The notes beneath the pieces were generated by a model. That model was not told the DNA's origin and did not search any database. It saw nothing but the letters and a program-made list of their open reading frames with translations. Made by a program: the position numbers and the translations under genes. A DNA stretch of 64,000 bases. It comes from an uncultured Oscillospiraceae bacterium (lineage in GTDB: Bacteria > Bacillota > Clostridia > Oscillospirales > Oscillospiraceae). Position 1 is the first letter of the stretch. Each line of letters opens with the position of its first letter. The stretch covers positions 1-64,000 of the forward strand of contig CANRHH010000006.1 in the NCBI GenBank assembly GCA_947630375.1. Direction: 5' to 3'. This document shows positions 33,027 through 42,156 of the stretch, piece by piece.

Positions 33027-33794
33027 ATGTTTGAAAACGCATTCAAAGACAAGGTTGTTGTCATCTCCGGAGGCAGCCGCGGCATCGGGTTCGCCGCTGT
33101 GAAGGGCTTCCTGGCCGGCGGAGCGAAGGTCTGCTTCCTGAGCCACTATGAAGAGACCGGCGCCAAGGCTCTGGCCGAGCTGCAGGAAATCAACCCCGAC
33201 TATGAGGTCTTCACCCGCCACATCGACCTGTGCGACTTCAAGGCCGCCCAGGATCTGTACAAAGAGGTCGAGGCCAAGTGGGGCAAGATCGATGTTCTGA
33301 TCAACAACGCCGGCAAGGACTCCAGCACCTGGATCACCAAGCTGAAACAGTCCGAGTGGGACGACGTGGTGAACCTGAACATGAAGGGCACCTTCAACAT
33401 GAGCAAGTATGCGGTCCCCTATCTGCAGAAGACCAAGGGCTGCATCATCAACACCGCCTCCGTGGCCGGCGTGTACGGCACCCCCACCGGCCTGCCCTAT
33501 CCCGCCTCCAAGGCGGCCGTGATCGCCATGACCAAGTCCCTGGCCTACTCTCTGGCTGACCGCGGTGTGCGCGTCAACTGCATCGCCCCGGGCGTGGTGG
33601 AGACCGACCTGGTCAAGAATCTGCCCAAATTTGCCAAGGACAGCATCGGCGACACCATCCCCATGAAGCGCATGGGCCAGCCCGAGGACATCGCCAACGC
33701 CATGATGTTCCTGGCCTCCGACGCGGCCTCTTACATCACCGGCGTCTGCCTGCAGGTAGACGGCGGCTACCGTCCCAACAACCAGCCGAAATAA
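33027..33794 (+). CDS. baiA: Bile acid hydroxysteroid dehydrogenase (BaiA-like SDR, copy 2)
   Basis: A 255-aa short-chain dehydrogenase: ISGGSRGIGFAAVKGF nucleotide loop, LINNAGKDSS, catalytic Ser in NTASVAGVYGTPTG, YPASK, CIAPGVVETDLVKNLP and the end VDGGYRP. The GGSRGIGFAA and VAPGVV-D-DM-like parts resemble C. scindens BaiA1/A2 more than copy 1 does. At the end of the second beta strand it has Ser39-His40 where copy 1 has Asp37, so the cofactor preference may differ. First gene of the baiA-B-G-F block; which of the two copies does which 3-oxidation or reduction is not decided by sequence. Confidence 0.82.
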   Translation: MFENAFKDKVVVISGGSRGIGFAAVKGFLAGGAKVCFLSHYEETGAKALAELQEINPDYEVFTRHIDLCDFKAAQDLYKEVEAKWGKIDVLINNAGKDSSTWITKLKQSEWDDVVNLNMKGTFNMSKYAVPYLQKTKGCIINTASVAGVYGTPTGLPYPASKAAVIAMTKSLAYSLADRGVRVNCIAPGVVETDLVKNLPKFAKDSIGDTIPMKRMGQPEDIANAMMFLASDAASYITGVCLQVDGGYRPNNQPK

Positions 33795-33865
33795 GACCCG
33801 GCCGGGCCCTTTTGGGCGTGGCGCTTTGTCCTGCGCATAGAATTTAAGTGTCAGAGGCATTTGTC

Positions 33866-35392
33866 ATGGCAGAAGCTGTCGAGCATTTTAACATCTTCAA
33901 CCGGGGCGGGTCCAGCTGCTTTACCGCCGGCAGGCAGCTGGGGAACATCGCCCGGGTAAAGCCGGACGCCCCCGCGATCATCTACATATCCCAGGAGGGG
34001 CGGGAGAGCGTGAGCACCTGGCGGGAGATCGAAGAGCTGTCCAACCGGATCGCCTGGTTCCTGATGGACCGGGGCATCGGCCCGGGGCACAGCGTGATCG
34101 CCGCCCTGCCCAACACCCCCTTCCATGTGACCCTGGCTTTCGGCATCTGGAAGGCGGGGGCCTGTTATGTGCCCGTCTCCAACCGGGCGCCCCGGCGGAA
34201 CATGGCGGAGATCTGTGAATGCGTCGCCCCCTCCCTGGTGGTGACCAACCGCGCCAAGCCCAAGGAGTTTGCCAGCCTCAGTACGGCGGAGCTCCGGGAG
34301 CTGTGCGAGGGCTTCTCCGACCAGGCCCCGCCGGACATCCAGGCCATCCCCAACCTGGCCAACTGCTCCGGCGGCAGCACGGGAAAGACCAAGGTGATCG
34401 AGCAGAATATGCCCGCCGGCGAGAGCGACGAGGGCCTGGAGACCTGGTTCAAAATGACCGGGATGGACTTCGAAATGCGCCAGATGCTGGCCGGGCCCCT
34501 GTTCCACGGGGCGCCCCACTCGGCGGCTTTCAACGGCCTGTACGCGGGCAACACCCTGATCATGCCCGCCAGTCTCAAGGCGGAGACGGTGCTGGAGCTG
34601 ATCGAGAAGTACCAGGTGGAGTACGTGCAGATGGTGCCGACCCTGATGGAGCGGATCCTCCGTCTGCCGGACTTCTCCGGGGAGCGGCTGCGGAGCCTGA
34701 AGGCCCTGTGCCACACCGGGGGCATCTGCTCCAAGGATCTGAAGCGCCGCTGGCTGGAGCTGCTGCCGCCGGAGCGGGTCTATGAGATCTATGCCATGAC
34801 CGAGTGCGTGGGCATGACCTACATCCGGGGCGACGAGTGGCTCCAACACCCGGGCAGCGTGGGCCGGATGCTCTCCGGCCGGATCGAGGTCCGGGACGAG
34901 GAGGGCCGGGACCTGCCCCCGGGCCAGATCGGGGAGATCTTCATGAGCTGGGGCGAAAACGGCCCCCAGGTGACCTACAAGAACGTGCCCCCGCTGCCGG
35001 TGGATGAGAAAGGCTTCCGCAGCGTGGGGGACATGGGCTGGATGGACGAGGAGGGTTACCTCTATTTCGCCGACCGGCGCAGCGACATGATCGTCACCGG
35101 CGGGGAAAACGTCTTTGCCGCCGAGGTGGAAGAGGTGCTGAAGAAGCACCGGAAGGTGGCCGACGCGGTGGTGGTGGGCCTGCCCGACGAGGAGTGGGGC
35201 CACCGGATCCACGCCATCATCGAGGCCTCCGAGGCGGTCAGCGACAAGGAGCTCATCAAATTCTCCCTCAACTATCTGCCGCCCTACAAAATGCCCAAAT
35301 CCTTCGAGTTTGTGGATCTCATCCCCCGCAGCGAGAGCGGGAAGCTCGTCCGGGGCGCTCTCATAGAGGAAAGTCTGAAAAAGGGTTACTGA
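33866..35392 (+). CDS. baiB: Bile acid-CoA ligase
   Basis: ATP-dependent ligase that activates cholate and similar acids as CoA thioesters, the entry step. A 508-aa ANL-superfamily enzyme. P-loop SGGSTGKTKVIEQ, then the stretch GPLFHGAPHSAAFNG, VQMVPTLMERI, LKALCHTGGICS, the AMP motif YEIYAMTECVGM, GFRSVGDMGWMDEEGYLYF, and SDMIVTGGENVFAAEVE; the catalytic Lys is in ESGKLVRG. Several of these match C. scindens BaiB as recalled. GAGG at 33854-33857 supports the ATG at 33866; a GTG at 33848 is possible. Confidence 0.94.
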   Translation: MAEAVEHFNIFNRGGSSCFTAGRQLGNIARVKPDAPAIIYISQEGRESVSTWREIEELSNRIAWFLMDRGIGPGHSVIAALPNTPFHVTLAFGIWKAGACYVPVSNRAPRRNMAEICECVAPSLVVTNRAKPKEFASLSTAELRELCEGFSDQAPPDIQAIPNLANCSGGSTGKTKVIEQNMPAGESDEGLETWFKMTGMDFEMRQMLAGPLFHGAPHSAAFNGLYAGNTLIMPASLKAETVLELIEKYQVEYVQMVPTLMERILRLPDFSGERLRSLKALCHTGGICSKDLKRRWLELLPPERVYEIYAMTECVGMTYIRGDEWLQHPGSVGRMLSGRIEVRDEEGRDLPPGQIGEIFMSWGENGPQVTYKNVPPLPVDEKGFRSVGDMGWMDEEGYLYFADRRSDMIVTGGENVFAAEVEEVLKKHRKVADAVVVGLPDEEWGHRIHAIIEASEAVSDKELIKFSLNYLPPYKMPKSFEFVDLIPRSESGKLVRGALIEESLKKGY

Positions 35393-35440
35393 TATCGTAT
35401 CTGCGACCCCCAGAAACCAGATTAAGGAGCTGGAAAAGTA

Positions 35441-36856
35441 ATGGAAAACAAAAACTATATGAAAGGTTTCATACCGTATGCCATCGCCGCTGCGGTCCTG
35501 AGCCTTTGCGGCGGCTTCACCGCCTCCGTGCCTTCTGCGATCGCGGTCGGCTGGAACGCTGACTGGTCGCTGACCTTTATCACCGTGGCCTACTCCCTGG
35601 CCGCCGCCGCCATGGCCCCCATTATGGGCAAGCTGGGCGGGACCATCGGCCGCCGGAAGATGCTGCTGATCGCCATGGGTCTGTACACCGTGGGTCAGGC
35701 GCTCATCGCCATCTGCCCCGCCAACGTCCCCATGCTGCTGATCTTCCGTTTCATGGTCGGTATTGGTGCCGCCGGTATCGCCCCGGTCGTCATGGCCTAC
35801 ATCATGATGGAGTTCCCCCCCGAGAAGATGGGCCAGGGCTTCACGATCTACATGGCGCTGTCCTGCGGCATGGTCATCTTTGGACCCACTGTGGGCGGCA
35901 TCATCATGAGCGTGATCGGCACCGCCGAATCCTGGCGTATCGTCATGTGGGTGTGCGTTGCTCTGTGCGTGATCTCCTTTGCCCTGTGCTTTGCCATGGT
36001 CCGCGACAACCCCAACCTGCCCAAGGGCTCTATGAAGGGCTTTGACTGGGTCGGCGCCGTGTTCGTGCTGATCATGTTCGGCGGCCTCGTCTGCATCCCC
36101 ACCTTCGGCCAGGATGCCACCAAGGGCTGGGGCTCCCCCTACACCCTGATCTCCATCGCGGCCTCCGTGATCGGCCTGATCGTCCTCATGTTCGTGGAGA
36201 AGAAGGCTGCCAACCCCATCCTGAGCGGCAAGTTCATGGCCCGGAAGAACTTCATCCTCCCCGTGGTCGTGCTCTTCCTCACCCAGGGCCTGATGACCGC
36301 CTGCCTGACCGAGATCATCCGCTTCGGCTATGCCATTGAGAAGGCCACCATCGCCTCCGTCGCCATGAGCATCGAGTATCTGGGCATGGCCATCGGCACC
36401 ATCGTCCTCGGACCTATGGCCGACAAGAAGGAGCCCAAGGTCGTCGCCGCTGTGGCCCTCGTGTTCGTGGCCATCGGCTCCGCCATCATGCTCCTCATCA
36501 ACGAGACGGCGGGCGTGCTGTCCATGGGCGGCGCTCTGTTCTTTGTGGGTCTGGGCCTTGGCGGCAACGCCACCATCTTCATGAAGGTCGCCCTCTCCGG
36601 CGTCGCTCCGGCCGACTCCTCCTCCGCCTCCGGCACCTTTAACGTGTTCAAGGATATGTGCGCTCCCTTCGGCGTGGCCATCTTCGTGTCCATGTTCGTT
36701 TCCAACATGACCTCGAAGGCCGCCGCCGGCGCAGCGGCTTCCGCTGCCGCCGCCAGCGCTCTGCACACCGTCGCTATGGTGCAGCTGGCCTGCGTGATCG
36801 TCGGCATCGTGGTCTGCTTCCTGCTCCCCACTGTCCACGAGAAGCAGAAAGCCTGA
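35441..36856 (+). CDS. baiG: Bile acid importer, MFS superfamily
   Basis: A 471-aa proton-dependent transporter of primary bile acids with 12-14 membrane helices. MFS loop 2-3 motif GKLGGTIGRRKMLL, then FRFMVGIGAAGIAPVVMAYI, RIVMWVCVALCVISF, FMARKNFILPVVVLFLTQGL and GLGLGGNATIFMKVALSGV, which agree closely with C. scindens BaiG as recalled. The C-terminal loop is very alanine-rich (TSKAAAGAAASAAAASA). It lies between baiB and baiF with ordinary gaps of about 50 bases. Confidence 0.92.
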   Translation: MENKNYMKGFIPYAIAAAVLSLCGGFTASVPSAIAVGWNADWSLTFITVAYSLAAAAMAPIMGKLGGTIGRRKMLLIAMGLYTVGQALIAICPANVPMLLIFRFMVGIGAAGIAPVVMAYIMMEFPPEKMGQGFTIYMALSCGMVIFGPTVGGIIMSVIGTAESWRIVMWVCVALCVISFALCFAMVRDNPNLPKGSMKGFDWVGAVFVLIMFGGLVCIPTFGQDATKGWGSPYTLISIAASVIGLIVLMFVEKKAANPILSGKFMARKNFILPVVVLFLTQGLMTACLTEIIRFGYAIEKATIASVAMSIEYLGMAIGTIVLGPMADKKEPKVVAAVALVFVAIGSAIMLLINETAGVLSMGGALFFVGLGLGGNATIFMKVALSGVAPADSSSASGTFNVFKDMCAPFGVAIFVSMFVSNMTSKAAAGAAASAAAASALHTVAMVQLACVIVGIVVCFLLPTVHEKQKA

Positions 36857-36909
36857 GCGCAGTCTGAAAACAGGCTGTCTACATTAAATTATCTGAAAGG
36901 AATTACGAA

Positions 36910-38268
36910 ATGAAGGTTATTGACAATAAGCTGACTCAGAAGTTCGACGAATATCCTGCGTTTGGCGTCCTCCAGGGCGTGAAGGTCTTTGTCACCGGCA
37001 CCAACATCGCCGGCCCCTTCGCCGGGTCCCTGATGGCCGAGATGGGCGCGAAGGTCCTCCAGGCCGAGGCCCCCAACATCGCCTGCCAGACCCGCGGCAC
37101 CCTGTCCTGGTCCCAGAACCACCGCAACGAGTTTGCCATCACCATCAACACCTCCTCCCCCAAGGGCAAGAAGATCTTCCTCAAGTGCATCGAGTGGGCC
37201 GACATTTGGATCGAGGCCGGCCGCCCCGGCACCTACAAGAAGCGCGGCCTGACCGATGAGGTCTGCTGGGAGCACAACAAGGCCCTGTCCATCGTCCACG
37301 TGTCCGGCTACGGCCAGTTCGGCCCCTCCAAGGACAAGCCCTCCTACGACGTGTCCGGCCAGGCCATGGGCGGCTACATGTACCTCAACGGCGTGTCCCC
37401 CACCGCCGGCCCCCTGAAGGTCAACCCCTATCTGTCCGACTACGTGACCGCGTACAACGCCTGCATCTGCGCCATGGCCGGCTACATCCACGCCAAGAAC
37501 ACCGGCGAGGGCGACTCCTGCGACGTGGCCCAGTATGACACCATGTTCCGTCTGCTGGACAACTATCCGGCCAACTGGTTCAACAAGGGCTATCCCAAGC
37601 CCGGCGAGCCCGTGCCTTACCGCACCGGCAACAAGAGCGACCAGGCCGCCTGCTTCTCCTTCTATGACACCAAGGACGGCGGCGCTATGTTTGTCGCCAT
37701 CGTGGGCCAGGGCCCTGTCACCCGCGGCTATCCCATCATCGGCATGGGCAAGCCCGGCGTGGACCCGGATATCCCCAAGGAGTGCACCGGCTTCCCGCTG
37801 TTCGACCCCCGCGGCCAGAAGGCCGAGGCCCTGTGCGCCAAGTTCTGCGCCGAGCGCACCTGCGATGAGCTGGAAGAGATCTTCAACGCCGCCGGCATCC
37901 CCTGCCAGCGCGCCTACGGCCCCGCCGACATCGAGAAGGATCCCCAGTACGAGGCCCGCGAGAACATCGTGGAGTGGGAGGATCAGTGCTTTGGCAAGAT
38001 GAAGGGCATCGGCGTTGTCAACATCTTCAAGAAGAACCCCTCTCAGATCGTCGCCTCCGCTCCCTGCTTCGGCGAGCACAACCGGGAGGTCCTCAGCTCC
38101 TTCGGCTACACCGACGAGGAGATCGACGAGCTGTACAAGAAGGGCGAGCTGAACACCTGGACCCCCGCCGACACAGCGCGGATCAAGAACTTTGTCCAGT
38201 GGCACTTCTTCTGGGATCCCGAGCGCCAGAGCAAGCGCATCGGCCTGGAGTATCCCCCCAAAAAGTAA
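36910..38268 (+). CDS. baiF: Bile acid CoA-transferase (CaiB/BaiF family)
   Basis: Class III CoA-transferase that moves CoA from the product thioester to incoming primary bile acid, saving ATP. 452 aa. GVKVFVTGTNIAGPFAGSLMAEMGAKV opens the domain; QNHRNEFAITIN, GRPGTYKKRGLTDEVCWEHN, VHVSGYGQFG and the region DVSGQAMGGYMYLNG-VSPTAG (containing the expected catalytic Asp) follow, then RTGNKSDQAACFSFY and IPCQRAYGPADIEKDP. The chain is about 25 residues longer than BaiF of C. scindens, mainly at the two ends. Last bai gene; a terminator follows. Confidence 0.92.
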   Translation: MKVIDNKLTQKFDEYPAFGVLQGVKVFVTGTNIAGPFAGSLMAEMGAKVLQAEAPNIACQTRGTLSWSQNHRNEFAITINTSSPKGKKIFLKCIEWADIWIEAGRPGTYKKRGLTDEVCWEHNKALSIVHVSGYGQFGPSKDKPSYDVSGQAMGGYMYLNGVSPTAGPLKVNPYLSDYVTAYNACICAMAGYIHAKNTGEGDSCDVAQYDTMFRLLDNYPANWFNKGYPKPGEPVPYRTGNKSDQAACFSFYDTKDGGAMFVAIVGQGPVTRGYPIIGMGKPGVDPDIPKECTGFPLFDPRGQKAEALCAKFCAERTCDELEEIFNAAGIPCQRAYGPADIEKDPQYEARENIVEWEDQCFGKMKGIGVVNIFKKNPSQIVASAPCFGEHNREVLSSFGYTDEEIDELYKKGELNTWTPADTARIKNFVQWHFFWDPERQSKRIGLEYPPKK

Positions 38269-38301
38269 TTCCCGCGGCCGTTTTTAAAGCGGCATGACCT
38301 G

Positions 38302-38354
38302 GGGCTGTGAAAGGAAGAGTTCATAAGGACTTCGGCTTTCACAGCCCTCTTTTA
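38302..38354 (+). terminator. Terminator after baiF
   Basis: GGGCTGTGAAA (38302-38312) pairs with TTTCACAGCCC (38337-38347), followed by TCTTTTAT. The 24-base loop is long, but the stem is perfect. Confidence 0.8.
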
Positions 38355-38477
38355 TACAAAAAGGATTTATAGGCAAACTATCTGCCATTTTTTAGCTATA
38401 TCCTTACATTTAGCAGATTTTTTGGATATATTACATAATATGCGCAAAAAACGGCGGCTCTGTCCGGCAACTATTTG

Positions 38478-38506
38478 TTGACAAGAACCAAAAACTGTAA
38501 TAAAAT
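38478..38506 (+). promoter_or_regulatory. Consensus promoter of the ABC transporter operon
   Basis: TTGACA at 38478-38483 and TAAAAT at 38501-38506 with 17 bases between. A 125-base leader with GC-rich stems (CCGGCGGGGCTCCCGCCGG at 38581-38599) follows. The region 38355-38477 is AT-rich without visible features. Confidence 0.85.
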
Positions 38507-38631
38507 AATGAACAAATGAGGGCGGAAACGGGGACCGCACAGGGGAAGCGGGCTCCGGCTCCGGCTCATATGACAGGTGTCCGGCGGGGCTCCCGCCGGG
38601 CAGGATTCAACAAGAATAAGGAGAAAAAAGC

Positions 38632-40191
38632 ATGAAAAAAACGATCGCACTGTTACTCTGCCTGGTCATGCTGGTCGGCGTGCTGGCCGGCTGCGGCGGT
38701 TCCGGCGGCGGCTCCGGCAGCTCCGCGGACAAGAAGGTCCTGCGGATCGGCACCGAGGCCGATATCGACAACCTGAACCTGCAGACCCAGCAGAACGCCA
38801 TCAACAACGTGGTGCTGAAGAATACCCACCAGACCCTGGTGTTCTTCAACAACGGCTCCCGGGGGGACGACGTCCGTTTCGACCCCTGCCTGGCCACCGA
38901 CTGGACCTTTGAGGATGACACCCATATCCTGATGCATCTGCGTGACGACGTGCACTTCAACGACGAGGCCAAGACCCCCATGACCGCTGAAGACGTGAAG
39001 TTCACCCTGGATATGGCCATGGATAACCTGGTCGCCACCGCTCTGGCCGGCTATGTAGGCTGCGAGATCGTGGACGACTATACCATCCGCATCGAGATCG
39101 AGACCTACAACAACGAGTTCGTGCAGTCCCTGGCTTCCGTGCCTCTGTCCATCCAGAGCAAGAAAGCCTATGACGACGGCGTGGAAGATCCCTATTACAT
39201 CGGCACCGGCCCCTACAAGTTCGACGAGTGGGTGGAAGGTGAGTACTGCCGCCTGGTGAAGGTGGAGGATTACTGGGGCAACGATCTGCCCGCTGACGAC
39301 AACCTGGCTCCCGGCGCCTCCGATGTGATCGAGTTCCGGCCCTACATCGAGGCCTCCTCCCGCGTCATCGCCCTGCAGACCGGCGAGATCGACGTCTGTG
39401 TCAACCCGCCCATCAACGAGCTGCAGTATCTGGAAGAGGACGAGAATGTGACCGTCTATGAGCAGCCGGGCACCCGTCTGTTCTACTTCGCCTTCAACGT
39501 GACCAAGGAGCCCTGGGACAACCAGACCCTCCGTCAGGCCGTGGCCTGCGCCATCGACCGTGACGCCGTGCTCCAGGCCGCCGTGTACGGCAAGGGCACG
39601 CCTCAGACCACCATCCTGAACCGCGGCCTGTGGGGCTTCTATGACGACATGGAAGGCTTTGACTACGATGTGGACCGGGCCAAGTCCCTGATGGCCGAGG
39701 CCGGCTATCCCAACGGCGGCATCTCCACCACCCTGAGCTATTCCAACGGCGCTCCCTATGAGCAGATCGCCACGGTCATCCAGGCCAACCTCAAGGCCAT
39801 CGGCATCGATGTGACCCTGAGCCCCATGGAAGAAGCCACCCACAAGTCCAACTGCGTGGACGGCGGCCAGGAGCTGTTCCTGTGGCGCTGGAACGAGGAC
39901 TCCAAGGTCGACTTCGTGTACCGTGACCTGTTCTACACCGGCTCCGGCTCCAACTATCACCACTACTCCGACGCCCATGCGGACGAGCTGATCGACAAGG
40001 TCGCCACCGAGAAGGATCAGGACGTGCGTCTGGCGGCTGCCAAGGAGCTGCAGGAGTACCTGGTGGACGCCTGCCCGCAGGTGCCTCTGTACATCGCCAA
40101 CCTGGTCATTGCCTACAATAAGAACCTGCAGGGGACTTATCTGTACGGCGGCGGCAACCACGACTGGCGTCACGCCTACGTGGCCGATTGA
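38632..40191 (+). CDS. ABC transporter substrate-binding lipoprotein, peptide/nickel type (family 5)
   Basis: A 519-aa extracellular receptor. The lipoprotein signal MKKTIALLLCLVMLVGVLAGC places the lipid at Cys21. Family 5 motifs: LATDWTFEDDTHILMHLRDDVHFNDE, then PMTAEDVKFTLDMAM, IGTGPYKFDEW, QTLRQAVACAIDRDAVLQAA and the C-terminal CPQVPLYIANLVIAYNKNLQG. Such receptors bind peptides, opines, nickel or glycosidic compounds. It comes immediately after the bai genes but has its own promoter. Ligand unknown. Confidence 0.92.
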   Translation: MKKTIALLLCLVMLVGVLAGCGGSGGGSGSSADKKVLRIGTEADIDNLNLQTQQNAINNVVLKNTHQTLVFFNNGSRGDDVRFDPCLATDWTFEDDTHILMHLRDDVHFNDEAKTPMTAEDVKFTLDMAMDNLVATALAGYVGCEIVDDYTIRIEIETYNNEFVQSLASVPLSIQSKKAYDDGVEDPYYIGTGPYKFDEWVEGEYCRLVKVEDYWGNDLPADDNLAPGASDVIEFRPYIEASSRVIALQTGEIDVCVNPPINELQYLEEDENVTVYEQPGTRLFYFAFNVTKEPWDNQTLRQAVACAIDRDAVLQAAVYGKGTPQTTILNRGLWGFYDDMEGFDYDVDRAKSLMAEAGYPNGGISTTLSYSNGAPYEQIATVIQANLKAIGIDVTLSPMEEATHKSNCVDGGQELFLWRWNEDSKVDFVYRDLFYTGSGSNYHHYSDAHADELIDKVATEKDQDVRLAAAKELQEYLVDACPQVPLYIANLVIAYNKNLQGTYLYGGGNHDWRHAYVAD

Positions 40192-40248
40192 TTCAGCAAA
40201 ATTCCCCCTTTCCCGGCCCCGGCGGGGCCAAAAAGACAGTATTCCGTT

Positions 40249-40289
40249 CCACAAGCCTGCGGGCTGCGCCCGCAGGCTTGTGGTTAAAA
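40249..40289 (+). other. Strong intra-operon hairpin after the binding-protein gene
   Basis: Perfect 16-bp stem CCACAAGCCTGCGGGC / GCCCGCAGGCTTGTGG with a TGC loop, followed by TTAAAAA rather than a T tract. Stems of this kind protect the upstream message and lower read-through, giving more receptor than membrane components. Confidence 0.8.
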
Positions 40290-40320
40290 AGCAGCCCCGT
40301 AAAAAAGGAGTGAATAACGT

Positions 40321-41256
40321 ATGATCAAATACATATTGAAGCGGCTGGTTATGCTGATCCCGGTTATTCTTGTGACCTCCTTCCTGATTTTCTGGGCCAT
40401 GAGCTTGACCGGCGGCGACCCTGCCCTTCAGATCGCCGGTGATAAGGCCACGCCGGAGCAGGTGGAGCAGATCCGCGAAGAGCTGGGGCTCAACGACCCC
40501 TTCCTGGTACGCTACGCCAAGTATATGGCGGGCATGGTGACCGGCGACATGGGGCAGTCCTACGTGACCAAGCGGGATGTGTTCAAGACCTTTATGGAGC
40601 GTCTGCCCAACACCCTGATGCTGGGCGGCGCGGCGGTGCTCATCGCGGTGCTGGTATCGCTGCCGCTGGGCATTTATACGGCGATCCACCAAAACACCTG
40701 GAAAGATACGGCGGGCATGATCTTTGCCCTGTTCGGCACCTCGATGCCAAACTTCTGGTTGGGCCTGATGCTGATCATCATCTTCTCCCTGACCTTAGGC
40801 TGGCTGCCTTCCGGCGGTAAGACGGGCTTCGCAAGCCTGATCCTGCCGGCTGTGACGGTGGGCTTTGGCCTGGCGGCCCTGATCACCCGTACCACCCGTT
40901 CCTCCATGCTGGACGTGCTGCGGCAGGACTACATGACCACGGCCCGGGCCAAAGGCTGCTCCGAGAAGCGCGTGATCTACACCCACGGCCTGAAAAATGC
41001 GCTGATCCCCATCATCACCGCCATCGGCCTGCAGATGTCCCTGGTGATCACCGGCTCCGTGCTGGCGGAGACCGTGTTCTCCTGGCCCGGCATCGGCCGT
41101 CTGGTCTATGACTCCATCAGCAAGCGCGACACGCCTATGGTCACAGGCTCCATCATCCTGTGCTCAGTCCTGATGTGTATCATCAACCTGGTTGTGGACT
41201 TGATTTACGCGTTCTTCGATCCGCGTATCAAGGCGCAGTACAGCAAGAAGGGGTGA
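40321..41256 (+). CDS. ABC transporter permease, DppB/OppB type
   Basis: A 311-aa inner-membrane subunit: one N-terminal helix (LVMLIPVILVTSFLIFW), an extracellular part with GGDPA and EELGLNDPFLVRYAKYMAGM, then five helices. The cytoplasmic coupling motif is TTARAKGCSEKRVIYTHGLKN (EAA loop). AAGGAG precedes the ATG. It partners the next permease four bases downstream. Confidence 0.93.
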   Translation: MIKYILKRLVMLIPVILVTSFLIFWAMSLTGGDPALQIAGDKATPEQVEQIREELGLNDPFLVRYAKYMAGMVTGDMGQSYVTKRDVFKTFMERLPNTLMLGGAAVLIAVLVSLPLGIYTAIHQNTWKDTAGMIFALFGTSMPNFWLGLMLIIIFSLTLGWLPSGGKTGFASLILPAVTVGFGLAALITRTTRSSMLDVLRQDYMTTARAKGCSEKRVIYTHGLKNALIPIITAIGLQMSLVITGSVLAETVFSWPGIGRLVYDSISKRDTPMVTGSIILCSVLMCIINLVVDLIYAFFDPRIKAQYSKKG

Positions 41257-41260
41257 GAAT

Positions 41261-42145
41261 ATGGCAACTGAGACGAAAGCAACCACCAAAGTGAAAAGCC
41301 GGACCCTGTTCCAGGAGACCTGGCGGCGGCTGATCAAAAACCGCGGCGCCATCGTGGGCATGGTCTTCCTGATCCTGCTGATCGCCGTAGCCGTGCTCAG
41401 CCCGGTCCTCTTCGACTATGAGACGGATATCATCGGCCAGAACATGGCCGAGGCGCTCCAACCCCCCAATGCCGCCCACTGGTTCGGTACCGACGAATAC
41501 GGCCGCGATCTGTTTGCCCGTGTGCTCTACGGCGCCCGGTACTCTCTGATCATCGGCGTGGGCGCGGTGATGCTGGGCCTGATCGTGGGCACGATCCTGG
41601 GCTCCGCGGCCGGCTTCAAAGGCGGCATCACGGACTCCATCATCATGCGCGGCATTGATATTTTCTACTCCATCCCCAACATCATGACCGCCGTGGTCAT
41701 TGTGTCCCTGTTGGGGACCAGTACGGTGAACCTGATGATCGCGCTGGCCTTCTCCTGTGCCAGCAGCTTCGCCCGGATCGTCCGCGCTTCGGTGATGACC
41801 ATCCGGGACCAGGAATATGTGGAATCCTCCTATGCCATGGGCCTTCCCACCTGGAAGATCATCGTCAAGCACATCCTGCCCAACTGCCTTTCTCCCATCA
41901 TCGTGCAGATCACGCTTCTGATCGGCACCACCATCATCTCGGCCTCCTCCCTGAGCTTCCTGGGCATCGGCGTTCCCGCGCCGGCTCCGGAATGGGGCGC
42001 CCTGCTGTCCGCGGGCAGAGGCCATATCCGGGACGCCAGCTACATGTGCGTGATCCCCGGCCTGGCCATCATGTTTACGGTGCTGGCCCTGAACCTGTTG
42101 GGCGACGGCCTGCGTGACGCGCTGGATCCCAAGCTGAAGAAATAG
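41261..42145 (+). CDS. ABC transporter permease, DppC/OppC type
   Basis: A 294-aa subunit with the OppC-type N-terminal segment ([21 protein letters not shown]), [21 protein letters not shown], and the coupling loop [21 protein letters not shown]. The C-terminal [25 protein letters not shown] is the family ending. It forms the heterodimeric channel with the preceding gene and is followed 11 bases later by the first ATPase gene. Confidence 0.94.
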   Translation: MATETKATTKVKSRTLFQETWRRLIKNRGAIVGMVFLILLIAVAVLSPVLFDYETDIIGQNMAEALQPPNAAHWFGTDEYGRDLFARVLYGARYSLIIGVGAVMLGLIVGTILGSAAGFKGGITDSIIMRGIDIFYSIPNIMTAVVIVSLLGTSTVNLMIALAFSCASSFARIVRASVMTIRDQEYVESSYAMGLPTWKIIVKHILPNCLSPIIVQITLLIGTTIISASSLSFLGIGVPAPAPEWGALLSAGRGHIRDASYMCVIPGLAIMFTVLALNLLGDGLRDALDPKLKK

Positions 42146-42156
42146 GAGGGACGGAT

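Noticed and set aside
33851-36838. 995-codon open frame on the minus strand opposite baiB and baiG
   Set aside because: It is an antisense product of GC-rich codon use: His/Gly/Asp-rich low-complexity translation, no ribosome site and no recognisable domain, while the plus strand carries two clear Bai proteins.
38653-40692. 679-codon minus-strand frame opposite the ABC receptor gene
   Set aside because: Antisense shadow; no start site or recognisable product.
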